A model generated the notes under the pieces. It ran no database searches. It was given only the letters and a program-made list of their open reading frames with translations, and was not told where the DNA came from. A program made the position numbers and the translations under genes. From Palleronia abyssalis (GTDB lineage Bacteria; Pseudomonadota; Alphaproteobacteria; Rhodobacterales; Rhodobacteraceae), in assembly GCF_900302445.1 (NCBI RefSeq), contig NZ_ONZF01000010.1, positions 1 through 64,000 on the forward strand: 64,000 nt of DNA, given 5' to 3'. Below, one piece after another: positions 53,971-62,483 of the stretch (positions are counted from its first letter, which is position 1; the number at the start of each line of letters is the position of its first letter).

Positions 53971-54739
53971 ATGACGAGAGAGGCAAAATCCACCCCGAAG
54001 ACGGCGGTTTTGTACCGAATGGTGATGGAGGAGCATGTTTGTCCCTATGGGCTGAAAATCGAAGGACCTGCTTGAGCGGGAGGGGTATTCGATTGAGGAC
54101 CGGCCTCTGAACACCCGCGAGGAAACGGATGCTTTCATGGAAGAACACGGTGTCGAAACGACTCCGCAGACCTTTATCGGCAATGAAAGAATTGGTGGCT
54201 ATGACGCGCTGAGGGAATTTTTCGGCCAGGACGTAAAGGATGACGACGAGACGACTTATCAACCCGTCATTGCGATATTCGCGGTCGCATTCCTTATGGC
54301 GCTTGGTCTCAGTTGGGCGTTTTACGGTTCGATCCTGACGCTGCGGGCATTCGAGTGGTTCATCGCGATCTCGATGAGCTTTCTTGCTGTTCAAAAACTG
54401 CAGGACGTCGAGACGTTTTCCACGATGTTTCTGAACTACGATCTGCTTGCCCAGAAATGGGTGCGCTATGGCTATGTCTATCCCTTCGGCGAAGCACTTG
54501 CCGGTATTCTCATGGTCGCCGGTGCCTTGGTCTGGATCAGCGCGCCTGTTGCACTGTTCATCGGTACGGTCGGAGCGGCTTCAGTTTTCAAGGCCGTCTA
54601 CATCGATAAGCGCGAGATCAAGTGCGCCTGCGTGGGCGGCGGTTCAAACGTGCCGCTGGGTTTCGTGTCCCTGACCGAAAACCTGATGATGATATTCATG
54701 GGCGTCTGGATGTCGGCGCGTGCGATGGGCCTCTTTTAG
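53971..54739 (+). pseudogene. Glutaredoxin-MauE fusion protein, frameshifted in A-run
   Basis: The gene begins MTREAKSTPKTAVLYRMVME with EEHVCPYGLK, then an extra A in AAAA (about 54055-54059) shifts the frame and gives a stop at 54075. Removing one A gives KSKDLLEREGYSIEDRPL and continues in frame through GVETTPQTFIGNERIGG (glutaredoxin domain, Cys in VCPYG) to a MauE-type membrane domain of four helices ending CACVGGGSNVPLGFVSLTENLMM. Such fusions probably handle periplasmic thiols. A restart at the internal ATG 54137 would make only the membrane half. Confidence 0.75.
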
Positions 54740-54741
54740 GC

Positions 54742-56835
54742 CTAACCATCCGTTTTCAAAGCGGTCACAGGGTCGCCAAGTGCAGCCCTGCTCAGCGCGT
54801 CGAGAACGGCTTCGGACGTCAGAACCTCGGACAGGATGATCCCGTCTGGCGCGTTTGGCCCGTAGACGATGTTGAACGGGATGCCAAACCTGTTGTGGCT
54901 TTCCAGATACCGGGAAATGTCAGTGCTGGGCCTAGTCCAGTCTGCCCGCATCGCAACGACATTATCACCCCGCAGTTGGTCGACCACGGGCGCACGGTCC
55001 AGCACCAGCGTCTTGTTGGCCTTGCACGTCAGGCACCAGTCTGCGGTCACGTCGACAAAGACGGTTTTTCCCTGCGACACCAGTTTCGGTATCTCGGAGC
55101 GATCGAACGCGACCCAGTCCTGGCCCACCGCTCTCGTCTGCGGCGGGATTGTCAGCGCCGTCGGCACCAGAAGGCTGAGAACAGCAACCACCACCAGCGC
55201 TGTCGGGCGCGTCAATCTGCCCGGCAAACGTATTGTTGCGAGAAGAATGAAAAGGCTCGTCATAAGCAGCACGGTCATGGCCACCCGGCCACCCGCCACC
55301 CCTACCAGTACCCAGAGCAGCCAGATCGCGGTCCCGGCCAGAAGACCGGCAAGCACCCATTTGACGACAACCATCCAACGTCCCGGCCTGGGCAACAACC
55401 GGACCAGACCAGGCTTCCCCGCCAGAACCAGATAGGGCAGGGAGAGCCCAAGCCCCAGAGCCGTGAAAACGAGAATGACATCAATCGGGCGCCCGGACAG
55501 GGCAAAGGCAACCGCTGTCCCCAAAAACGGGGCCGAGCAGGGCGTGGCCAGCACCGCCGCGAAGGCGCCTGTTGCAAAATCTCCGCCATACCCGTCGCGA
55601 CCGCTTGATCTGGCCAGCCGTGACTGCAACCCGGAGGGCAATGAAACTTCGAACACCCCGAACAGATTGGCAGAGAACACGGCAAGCACCAGAAACATGA
55701 CGGTCAGGAAAACAGGGCTTTGGAATTGCAGGCCCCACCCAACGGTGACGCCGACGGATTGCAGAACCAGAATGATTGCGGCGAGGGCCCACATGAACAC
55801 CAGAACGCCAAGCGCCGACATCAGGAACCCATTCCGGACCTCGTGCGCTGGCTTGTTTCCATGATTGAGAACCGATGTCAGCTTGATGGACAGGACAGGC
55901 AGAACACAGGGCATGACATTCAGGATCAGACCGCCAAGAAAGGCAAAGGCCGCAATCGCCAGGATTTGCGTCAGATCCGGCAGGTTCGCCATAACCTCGA
56001 ATGGTGCACCCGGGATGCGGTCTGACCAAGCGGGCTGCGCTGTCACCGCGCGTGATCCATCGGTCAAAGTCAGTTGCAGGGGCGGCGGATCCTCCCCTTG
56101 CGCGAGAAGAGGCAGCTTGGCCCAAAGGGCTGTTCCCGCATCATCGGTTCGGATGTCCGGTTTGCCAAAGGTGAATTCCGGCCCCAGTTCCGGAAAGATA
56201 TCCGGCTTCACAAAGGCATTCGCACTGCGCGCCGTCACATAAAGCGCATCATCCGCGATCACCGCCGTTTCGACAATGATGTCGCTCTCTTCGGGACCAA
56301 GCGGCACCCGCTGGGCATACTCCGAAATCAGGCCCGCCGCCTTCGCGTCAATCCCGGTGCCCGCCGGAATTGTCAGTGCGAGATCGAAATCATGCGGCAC
56401 ACAGACAGTCGAGCACGCCAGCAATGAAACACGCGCCTGCAATGTTGCGGACTGGCCCGCAGTTTCGAGAACTGCCTGAATGGGCAGGACGACACGGGTC
56501 TTGTAGCCAAAATTCTCGATGCCGAATGCCGTGAAGCGCTCAGGCGCGGGCCAGAGCATCTGTGCGCTCACCAGATTTTCCGATCCATCCCATGAAATTT
56601 CAGGCGGCAGACCCACCTCGCCGGGCGAACGCCAATAGGCTTTCCAGCCCTCGGCCAGCTCGACATCCAGGCCAAGGGAAAGGGTTCTGGAGGTTTCCGC
56701 GACCCCATTTTCAACGGAGATGAGCCGGGCCGTGATTGTTGAATTCTCGTAGGTATCGCTCGATGCAGCAAAGCCCATGGAGGCCCAAAGGCAAGCCATG
56801 AGAAGGAAGAATAGGCGCAACGTGGTTCGCATCAT
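54742..56835 (-). CDS. DsbD/ScsB-like protein-disulfide reductase
   Basis: About 697 residues: signal peptide (LRLFFLLMACLWASMGFA), a periplasmic N-terminal domain of ScsB type with CSTVCVPHDFDL, eight membrane helices with Cys in LNVMPCVLPVLS and LATPCSAPFLG, and a C-terminal thioredoxin domain VTADWCLTCKANK. It transfers electrons from cytoplasmic thioredoxin to periplasmic partners such as the DsbA-like protein and CcmG/CcmH. Start MMRTTLR is taken; a copper-island box lies about 80 bases upstream. Convergent with the MauE gene. Confidence 0.9.
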   Translation of the reverse strand: MMRTTLRLFFLLMACLWASMGFAASSDTYENSTITARLISVENGVAETSRTLSLGLDVELAEGWKAYWRSPGEVGLPPEISWDGSENLVSAQMLWPAPERFTAFGIENFGYKTRVVLPIQAVLETAGQSATLQARVSLLACSTVCVPHDFDLALTIPAGTGIDAKAAGLISEYAQRVPLGPEESDIIVETAVIADDALYVTARSANAFVKPDIFPELGPEFTFGKPDIRTDDAGTALWAKLPLLAQGEDPPPLQLTLTDGSRAVTAQPAWSDRIPGAPFEVMANLPDLTQILAIAAFAFLGGLILNVMPCVLPVLSIKLTSVLNHGNKPAHEVRNGFLMSALGVLVFMWALAAIILVLQSVGVTVGWGLQFQSPVFLTVMFLVLAVFSANLFGVFEVSLPSGLQSRLARSSGRDGYGGDFATGAFAAVLATPCSAPFLGTAVAFALSGRPIDVILVFTALGLGLSLPYLVLAGKPGLVRLLPRPGRWMVVVKWVLAGLLAGTAIWLLWVLVGVAGGRVAMTVLLMTSLFILLATIRLPGRLTRPTALVVVAVLSLLVPTALTIPPQTRAVGQDWVAFDRSEIPKLVSQGKTVFVDVTADWCLTCKANKTLVLDRAPVVDQLRGDNVVAMRADWTRPSTDISRYLESHNRFGIPFNIVYGPNAPDGIILSEVLTSEAVLDALSRAALGDPVTALKTDG

Positions 56836-56913
56836 CTTTTGGCTCGCTTCCACCCTTGTCCCGAGATCGAAATCCGAAGCACCTCTATGGCTGCATCTCC
56901 CGGTTGGTCAACT

Positions 56914-56933
56914 TTACAAACGGATACAATGTC
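56914..56933 (-). promoter_or_regulatory. Copper-island tandem-repeat box, upstream of DsbD-like gene
   Basis: Plus strand TTACAAACGG followed by ATACAATGTC, then an inverted half site GTTTGTGAA. It lies 79-98 bases upstream of the minus-strand start at 56835. Confidence 0.65.
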
Positions 56934-57050
56934 GTTTGTGAAGCCATCCCGCTGCGAGAATAACGCGACGAAGTCCGCGTTCGTAGCAGGAAGGCCAATA
57001 GAAGCTTTTTTCTTCATTGAACATTTCAATCGCAACCGCGGCCTCCAACC

Positions 57051-57064
57051 TTCCAGCGCTGGAA
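57051..57064. promoter_or_regulatory. Palindrome resembling a CueR site, orphan
   Basis: TTCCAGCGCTGGAA, a perfect 14-bp palindrome sharing CCAGCGCTGG with the site before the DUF305 gene. No good -35/-10 pair is around it in either direction, and the IS6 element lies 60 bases to its right, so it may have lost its gene. Confidence 0.35.
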
Positions 57065-57123
57065 ATTGAAACCAAATGCGGATGACTTAGTTGAACGCTT
57101 AGCAATTGAGAGAAGGAAGAAGA

Positions 57124-57939
57124 GGTGTTGTCACATTAACGGTCCTGAGGTTGCTGGTTCATTGATCTGGGCGTAGGCGGTGTCGATGCAGACACAAAAG
57201 ATCAGCTACAAACGCCACCGGTTTCCGCCTCAGATCATCGCTCATATTGTCTGGCTTTACGTCCGGTTCAACTTGAGCCTGCGCGAGGTCGAAGAGCTGA
57301 TGCTGGAACGTGGCGTCGACGTTTCGTATGAGACAATCCGGCGCTGGAGCGTCAAGTTCGGCCCCCTGATCGCCCACGTTCTACAGCGACGGCAGCCGCG
57401 CCCCGGCGATGTCTGGCATCTGGACGAAGTCGTTGTGAAGATCGCGGGTCGGTCATACTGGCTCTGGCGCGCGGTCGACCAACACGGCTTTGTTCTTGAG
57501 GAAATTCTCCAATCGAGACGAGACAAGCGCGCCGCAAAGCGGCTTTTGGTCAAGCTGATGAAACGTTGGGGCTTCGTGCCAAAAAGGATCATTACGGACA
57601 AGCTGCGCTCCTATGGTGCCGCAAAGCGCGAGGTCGCGCCTGGCCTTGATCATTGGTCACACAAGGGACTCAATAACCGCGCAGAAAACAGCCACTTGCC
57701 CTTCCGAAAACGAGAGCGGGTGATGCAAGGCTTCCGATCGCCGGGTGGATTACAACGCTTCGTATCTATGAAGTCTGCAACCCGCAATAGTTTCTCTGTC
57801 CCAGCCCGCCGCCGCTCTGCGCTCACCATCCGCTACCATCGGCTCGAAGCATTCGAGGCGTGGAAATCCGCGGCACAGGCCGCTTGATCAACGAACAGCT
57901 TGCCAACTTGCAAATTCGGCGAGTTAACGTGACAACACC
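57124..57939 (+). mobile_element. IS6-family insertion sequence
   Basis: An 816-bp element bounded by matching ends: left GGTGTTGTCACATTAAC (from 57124) and right, inverted, GGTGTTGTCACGTTAAC (ending 57939), one mismatch in 17. It contains one transposase gene. The 8 bases on each side (GAAGAAGA, CTGAATCG) do not match, so no target duplication is present, as after IS6-mediated replicon fusion or deletion. It has cut a glycosyltransferase gene on its right side. Confidence 0.88.
57186..57887 (+). CDS. IS6-family DDE transposase
   Basis: A 233-residue transposase with an N-terminal HTH (NLSLREVEELMLERGVDVSYETIRRW) and the DDE triad in WHLDEVVVKIAG, RIITDKLRSYGAAK and NNRAENSHLPFRKRER, the standard IS6/IS26 arrangement. 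GTG at 57180 is an alternative start. The gene appears intact, so the element could still be active. Confidence 0.93.
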   Translation: MQTQKISYKRHRFPPQIIAHIVWLYVRFNLSLREVEELMLERGVDVSYETIRRWSVKFGPLIAHVLQRRQPRPGDVWHLDEVVVKIAGRSYWLWRAVDQHGFVLEEILQSRRDKRAAKRLLVKLMKRWGFVPKRIITDKLRSYGAAKREVAPGLDHWSHKGLNNRAENSHLPFRKRERVMQGFRSPGGLQRFVSMKSATRNSFSVPARRRSALTIRYHRLEAFEAWKSAAQAA

Positions 57940-58099
57940 CTGAATCGATATCGTCGCGGATCAGGTGATGTGATCGAGCGGCGACTAATGTTACTGTATG
58001 GCCCTTGCGCGCTAACTCCCGGGCGAAATAGTGATGCCGTCCGCCCATACCGGTGCCTGTGGTTGAACCGTAATGGTTGATTATCACTATTCGGGTCAT
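57940..58099 (-). pseudogene. Glycosyltransferase N-terminus truncated by the IS6 element
   Basis: Fifty-three codons reading MTRIVIINHYGSTTGTGMGG then RHHYFARELARKGHTVTLVA and ARSHHLIRDDID, the start of a family 4 (WbuB-like) glycosyltransferase, which run directly into the right end of the IS. The rest of the gene is not on the other side of the element, so a deletion or rearrangement accompanied insertion. It is unrelated to metal genes and shows that the flanking DNA came from a surface-polysaccharide locus. Confidence 0.8.
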
Positions 58100-58653
58100 A
58101 TTGAGCACCTTGCTGTCTTTAAACTAGGAAAAGTTGCAGCGTTCGCAGCGCTGTGGAGTTCTACGGCTTGGTATGAGTTCCGTCCCAAACACTTGCATTT
58201 AGCGGATATTCCGAATGAACTGGCTTACAAGGGCGAAGCTTGGAAAGGCTGTAGCCTCAGAGCGCACAGCGAGAGTTTTTGCAATCCGCTGCATTAATAA
58301 ATCTCAGAAAAACACAAGCATGTCTGATTGGCACACGATCTCGCTTTCTGACGCTGCACGCAGGTTATTTCAGGGATGTATTGCTGCAGCGAGTAAAGTC
58401 CTCCGAACCAGGTCCGCGATAGCCTCTATCAACGTCTGATCGCTATCTCCAGATGAGTTGTTGATCAATTCTTGGATGAGCCTGTCTTTCGCCGATCATC
58501 TCTGGAAACCGGGCATAGCAAGCGAAAGATGATCTACATCAAGCGCGTTCGCGAACCTTCGGGCAACTGCGTAGGCGCCCCTTCGCCCTTCCCGAACCAA
58601 AGCAAATCACATCAGCAACCACCCACCCTACCGACGGTCAGCACACCCTAACC
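58100..58653. other. Non-coding stretch between IS junction and pcoA-like gene
   Basis: About 550 bases with no convincing gene. One inverted repeat, GATCATCT (58496-58503) with AGATGATC (58527-58534), is present. Probably old intergenic or rearranged DNA left of the copper operon. Confidence 0.4.
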
Positions 58654-58673
58654 CCATATGTAACCATATGTAT
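58654..58673 (-). promoter_or_regulatory. Copper-island tandem-repeat box, upstream of pcoA-like gene
   Basis: Minus strand ATACATATGG followed by TTACATATGG; half sites 10 bp apart and the best-conserved copy. It is about 270 bases upstream of the oxidase start, next to a possible promoter TTGATC (58676-58681) and GATAAA. Confidence 0.6.
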
Positions 58674-58942
58674 TCTTGATCCTTTGCAGGCGTTCCGGCG
58701 ATAAAACCTCCAGTTCCACGGAGGGCACGTGAATCATGGATCCGACAAATTCAGAACTCGAAACAGGCCCCGCGCTGACCCTCGCAAGTTGCAAGGCAGA
58801 ACCGCGCGTAAACGCCCCCCGGCACGTGCCGTGTTCGAAGCGAACTGTGCCGAGCCGGGTGCGACTGACCTCCAAAACGCCGTCGAACCCTTGAGCACGC
58901 GCGCTGCGGCACCTTTCAGACAGACTAATACAAGGAAAACGA

Positions 58943-60928
58943 ATGCAATTCTTCAATAGAAAGCAGCTGGCCCTCTGGGATACGGCGCTCAGTACCTCTG
59001 AAGAGCTGGCGAAGGGGTTGTCGCGGCGTCAGTTCGGCTTGGCTGCGGCTGCGGCTTTTGCGATGCCCAAAGCGTTGAGCGCGCATGGCTCCACGCAGGT
59101 GACCTCTCAGGGAACCTACAATATCACAGTCGACCCGGTGCGCATCAACACGGGCGATTTTCAGAAGATGGGCGTGGGCTACAACCGCAGCCAGATTCCG
59201 ACGATCCTGCGCTTCAAGGAAGGTGAGGAGGTTACGATAAACGTGACCAACAACCTCAGCGAAAGCACCTCGATCCACTGGCATGGACTTATCGTGCCCT
59301 TCCGTCAGGACGGCGTTCCGGGGATCAGCTTCAACGGCATCGCCCCCGGTCAGACCTTTACCTATCGCTTCCCGATCCAGCAGGCCGGGACCTATTGGTT
59401 CCACAGCCATTCAGGCCTTCAGGAGCCGGATGGCGCCTACGGTGCGATCGTGATCGAGCCGCGCGGCAGGGAACGCATACCAGCGCACCGCGACTATGTC
59501 GTTCAGCTGGCCGACAAACATCCCCATCCGGGCAACCGCATCTTGCGGAACCTCAAGATGCAGTCCGACTACTACAACCGTTCGCAGCGCACTTTTCAGG
59601 ACCTGATCCGGGACGCCCGCATGGACGGTCTCAAGGCGACGCTGAAAGAGCGCCGCATGTGGGGGCGCATGCGCATGCTGCCGAGCGACGTCGAAGACGT
59701 GCAGGGATTTACCTCGCTGATCAACGGTCGCAGCACGTCGCAAAACTGGACCGGTTTGTTCCGGCCCGGTGAGAAGGTCCGCCTTCGGATCATCAACTCC
59801 TCCGCGATGACCTACTTCGACATGCGGATACCGGGACTGAAAATGGTCGTCGTGCAGGCTGACGGCAACGATGTGGAGCCTGTCGCCGTGGATGAACTGC
59901 GGGTCGCGGTTGCCGAGACCTATGATGTCATCGTCCAGCCTACGCAGAACAAGGTCTATAGCATTATTGCGGAATCCATGGGCCGCAACGGGCTTGTTCG
60001 GGGCACCCTGTCACCCAGAGAGGGCTATGCCGGTGCCGTGCCCCGTCTCAGACCCAAGCCCTTGCTCACCATGGCCGACATGAGCGGCATGATGGGCGGT
60101 ATGGGTATGGATATGGGCATGGGTATGGGCGACCACGTCATGCAGAACATGACCGGAATGAACCACACCGACATGACAGGCATGGACCATTCAAACATGC
60201 AATCCAGCCAGCAGCCCCCGATGCCTGCGATGACCCCGTCAGAGGAAAAGCCGAAGAAAAAGACTTCGATGGCTGGGATGGACCATACGCAGATGCAAAA
60301 GCCTGCGATGGACGGCATGGACCACACGCAGATGCAGCAGAAGAAAAAGGCACCGATGTCAGGCATGAACCATGCCCAGATGCAGAAGCCCGCAATGGAC
60401 GGTATGAGCGGCATGGACAGTATGAGCGGAATGGCAATGTCTGATGGCGGCGATCCGTTCTATGTCCCGGGCAGCGGACTGACGCCTGTCGCGTACAACG
60501 GCGGCAAGTTCCTGTCCTACGCAGACCTGCGCGCCGCCAGCCCTCGTTACCGTCACCGCGCACCCTCACGCACCATCGTGTTGCGGCTGACCGGTAACAT
60601 GGAGCGCTACATCTGGTCGATCAACGACGTGAAATACGACGATGCCGCCCCGATCACGCTCCGATACGGCGAGCGGGTGCGCATGCGGTTCATCAACGAA
60701 ACGATGATGTCGCATCCGATGCACCTGCACGGGATGTGGTCGATCATCGATGCCGGTCACGGTCCGCGCAATCCCATCAAGCACACCGTGAACATCAATC
60801 CCGCCGCCACGACGGACATCGAAGTCGAGGCCGACGCCCCCGGTCAATGGGCGTTCCACTGTCACCTCAGCTACCACGCGCGGGCGGGAATGTTCCGCAA
60901 GGTCGTGGTCAAGGGACGCGCGGCTTGA
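58943..60928 (+). CDS. copA: PcoA/CopA-type copper resistance multicopper oxidase
   Basis: A 661-residue periplasmic oxidase of the PcoA/CopA copper resistance family with a Tat signal (LSRRQFGLAAAAAFAMPKALS), copper motifs SIHWHGL, WFHSHSG, HPMHLHGMW and FHCHLSYHARAGMF. An insert at about residues 377-502 is rich in Met and His with repeated MDHTQMQ/MNHAQMQ and PAMDGM units, the Cu(I)-collecting region of this family. AAGGAAAACGA precedes the ATG. First gene of a pco-like operon. Symbol follows the oxidase family, not the ATPases. Confidence 0.95.
   Translation: MQFFNRKQLALWDTALSTSEELAKGLSRRQFGLAAAAAFAMPKALSAHGSTQVTSQGTYNITVDPVRINTGDFQKMGVGYNRSQIPTILRFKEGEEVTINVTNNLSESTSIHWHGLIVPFRQDGVPGISFNGIAPGQTFTYRFPIQQAGTYWFHSHSGLQEPDGAYGAIVIEPRGRERIPAHRDYVVQLADKHPHPGNRILRNLKMQSDYYNRSQRTFQDLIRDARMDGLKATLKERRMWGRMRMLPSDVEDVQGFTSLINGRSTSQNWTGLFRPGEKVRLRIINSSAMTYFDMRIPGLKMVVVQADGNDVEPVAVDELRVAVAETYDVIVQPTQNKVYSIIAESMGRNGLVRGTLSPREGYAGAVPRLRPKPLLTMADMSGMMGGMGMDMGMGMGDHVMQNMTGMNHTDMTGMDHSNMQSSQQPPMPAMTPSEEKPKKKTSMAGMDHTQMQKPAMDGMDHTQMQQKKKAPMSGMNHAQMQKPAMDGMSGMDSMSGMAMSDGGDPFYVPGSGLTPVAYNGGKFLSYADLRAASPRYRHRAPSRTIVLRLTGNMERYIWSINDVKYDDAAPITLRYGERVRMRFINETMMSHPMHLHGMWSIIDAGHGPRNPIKHTVNINPAATTDIEVEADAPGQWAFHCHLSYHARAGMFRKVVVKGRAA
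60071..60447 (+). repeat. Coding repeats of Met/His units in the PcoA-like oxidase
   Basis: The segment encodes runs of MGMDMGMGMG followed by imperfect repeats of MDHTQMQ, MNHAQMQ, and PAMDGM separated by Lys/Pro spacers. At the DNA level the copies are diverged but recognisable, suggesting internal duplication. Functionally a copper-binding string. Confidence 0.7.
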
Positions 60929-60954
60929 GCCGGGAAATACAAAGGACGAACGTA

Positions 60955-61674
60955 ATGAAATACAGTCAACTCGCCGGACTGGCCGGCCTCATCCTTCCTT
61001 GGGCCTCGCTCGTGCAGGCTCAGCCCGTCAAACAGACCGAACAGCTGATCTGGGGCGTGCAGGCGGAACAGTTGGAAATTCGCGCACTGGATGACGAAGA
61101 GGTCCTTGTCTGGGATTTCGACGCCCTCATCGGCACGGATGAGCTCAAGCTGGTGTGGCGCAGCGAAGCTGAATACGGTCTTTCGTCCGATGAGTTCGAA
61201 AGCCTCGAAAACCAGCTACGTCTCCGGTTTCCAATCTCGACCTTCTTTAACGGCGTGGTCGGAGCCTATGCCAGCACACCCGAGGGCGTTCCGGAACGCT
61301 ACGCGGCTGTCGTGGGGGTAAAAGGGCTCGCGCCGCAGTGGTTCGAGATCGACGCCGATCTCTACCTCTCCGACTATTCGTTCTTCAGTTTCGAGGCGGA
61401 ATACGAACTGCTCCTTACCAACCGTCTGATCCTGACCCCGAACATCGAGATCGATATGCCGCTGAAGGATGACATCGCCCGGGGGCGGGGTGCGGGTGGC
61501 GCAGTCATGGAGATCGGTGCGCGGCTGAGTTACGACCTCATCGACCGTGCGGTCTCACCCTATATCGGCGTCAACTACGAGACCTCGTTCGGCGACACGC
61601 GGGACATCACCCGCGCGGCCGGTGGGGATACAGATGAGTTCTCGGTCGTGATCGGTACACGCCTTCAATTCTGA
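60955..61674 (+). CDS. copB: Outer-membrane copper resistance protein CopB/PcoB
   Basis: A 239-residue protein with signal peptide (cut near LVQAQP) and the CopB/PcoB beta-barrel sequence: EQLEIRALDDEEVLVWDFDALIGTDELKLVWRSEAEY, PRYAAVVG-type strands, SYFSFEAEYELLLTNRLILTPN and a C-terminal Phe (VVIGTRLQF) that signals outer-membrane insertion. The Met-rich N-terminal segment of plasmid PcoB is missing. Starts 26 bases after the oxidase. Confidence 0.92.
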   Translation: MKYSQLAGLAGLILPWASLVQAQPVKQTEQLIWGVQAEQLEIRALDDEEVLVWDFDALIGTDELKLVWRSEAEYGLSSDEFESLENQLRLRFPISTFFNGVVGAYASTPEGVPERYAAVVGVKGLAPQWFEIDADLYLSDYSFFSFEAEYELLLTNRLILTPNIEIDMPLKDDIARGRGAGGAVMEIGARLSYDLIDRAVSPYIGVNYETSFGDTRDITRAAGGDTDEFSVVIGTRLQF

Positions 61675-61696
61675 GATTTGTTCCTGCGGGAGCAAT

Positions 61697-61720
61697 CCGG
61701 AGGGCTGATGAGTCCTCCGG
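61697..61720 (+). other. Hairpin between copB and cupredoxin gene
   Basis: Perfect 7-bp stem CCGGAGG/CCTCCGG with a 10-base loop, not followed by a U-run. Probably an mRNA stabilising or processing element within the operon rather than a terminator. Confidence 0.5.
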
Positions 61721-61758
61721 CCAATACCTGAACCCAAAAGCAACCAAGGACTAAACAG

Positions 61759-62256
61759 ATGAAACATCTACTGCTGACAATCGCACTGGCTTCCTCCTTT
61801 GCGGCACCGGGGTTTGCCGGCGAAGCGGCTCACGGAAACAAGTCCGGCGACACCCATGGAGAAATGAAGATCGGCATGCCCGGCGATGCCGCTGCGGTGG
61901 ACCGCACGGTCGAGATCGACATGGTCGAAACAGACGACGGCGAAATGCTGTTCAAGGGCGGCGATCTGGATTTCAAAGAAGGCGAGACCGTCCGTTTCGT
62001 CGTCCGCAACGAGGGCGAGTTGGACCATGAGTTCATTCTCGACTCGCAAAAGAAGAACGCCGCGCACAAGAACGAAATGGCGGATATGAGCGGTATGAAT
62101 ATGGGTCATAATGAGCCCAACCGCATCCGGCTCGCGCCCGGCGAAGATGCCGAAATCATCTGGACATTTGCAAATAACGGCACGTTCGAAGCTGCTTGCC
62201 TGATCCCCGGTCATTACGAATCCGGCATGTTCCGCGAAGTCTCCGTTACTCACTAA
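61759..62256 (+). CDS. Secreted cupredoxin (CopI-like), first copy
   Basis: A 165-residue protein with a signal peptide (cut near GFAGEA) and a plastocyanin-like fold: FVVRNEGELDHEFIL (His ligand), Met-rich loop MADMSGMNMGH, CLIPGHYESGMF (Cys, His, Met ligands of a type 1 copper centre). Periplasmic copper carrier; similar proteins raise copper tolerance in alphaproteobacteria. Confidence 0.88.
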   Translation: MKHLLLTIALASSFAAPGFAGEAAHGNKSGDTHGEMKIGMPGDAAAVDRTVEIDMVETDDGEMLFKGGDLDFKEGETVRFVVRNEGELDHEFILDSQKKNAAHKNEMADMSGMNMGHNEPNRIRLAPGEDAEIIWTFANNGTFEAACLIPGHYESGMFREVSVTH

Positions 62257-62303
62257 ACGGTCAGTGCGGATCGCGAGCACCGCCTTGCGATAACGTTAAT
62301 ACC

Positions 62304-62333
62304 AGAACGGGCGTACACCGCGCCCGTTCTTTC
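62304..62333 (+). terminator. Probable rho-independent terminator after first cupredoxin gene
   Basis: Perfect 10-bp stem AGAACGGGCG/CGCCCGTTCT (62304-62313, 62321-62330), 7-base loop, followed by TTC. The U-run is short, so termination may be partial. Confidence 0.6.
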
Positions 62334-62483
62334 CCCCGTTGGGCGCCCGTCTGCGACGATGGTGTACCGCGCCAGCGGCGGTAGTACCCAGATCCGACGT
62401 TTGCTGAACCCTTGGGCTCACGGCTTCAATCGATCGAATAAACCCGGTTCTAGAATTTCCCCTACTGCGGAGGCGTTGAGCAC

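Noticed and set aside
56832..57035. A 67-codon minus-strand frame with GGAGG before a TTG, overlapping the DsbD-like start
   Set aside because: The copper-island box at 56914-56933 lies inside it and its protein has no family character; this stretch is better read as the promoter region of the DsbD-like gene.
57116..57947. Target-site duplication around the IS6 element
   Set aside because: The 8 bases on the two sides (GAAGAAGA and CTGAATCG) differ, and shifting the boundary by one or two bases does not help.
58073..58297. A 74-codon frame right of the IS6 junction
   Set aside because: It is antisense to the glycosyltransferase start for part of its length and has no coding character.
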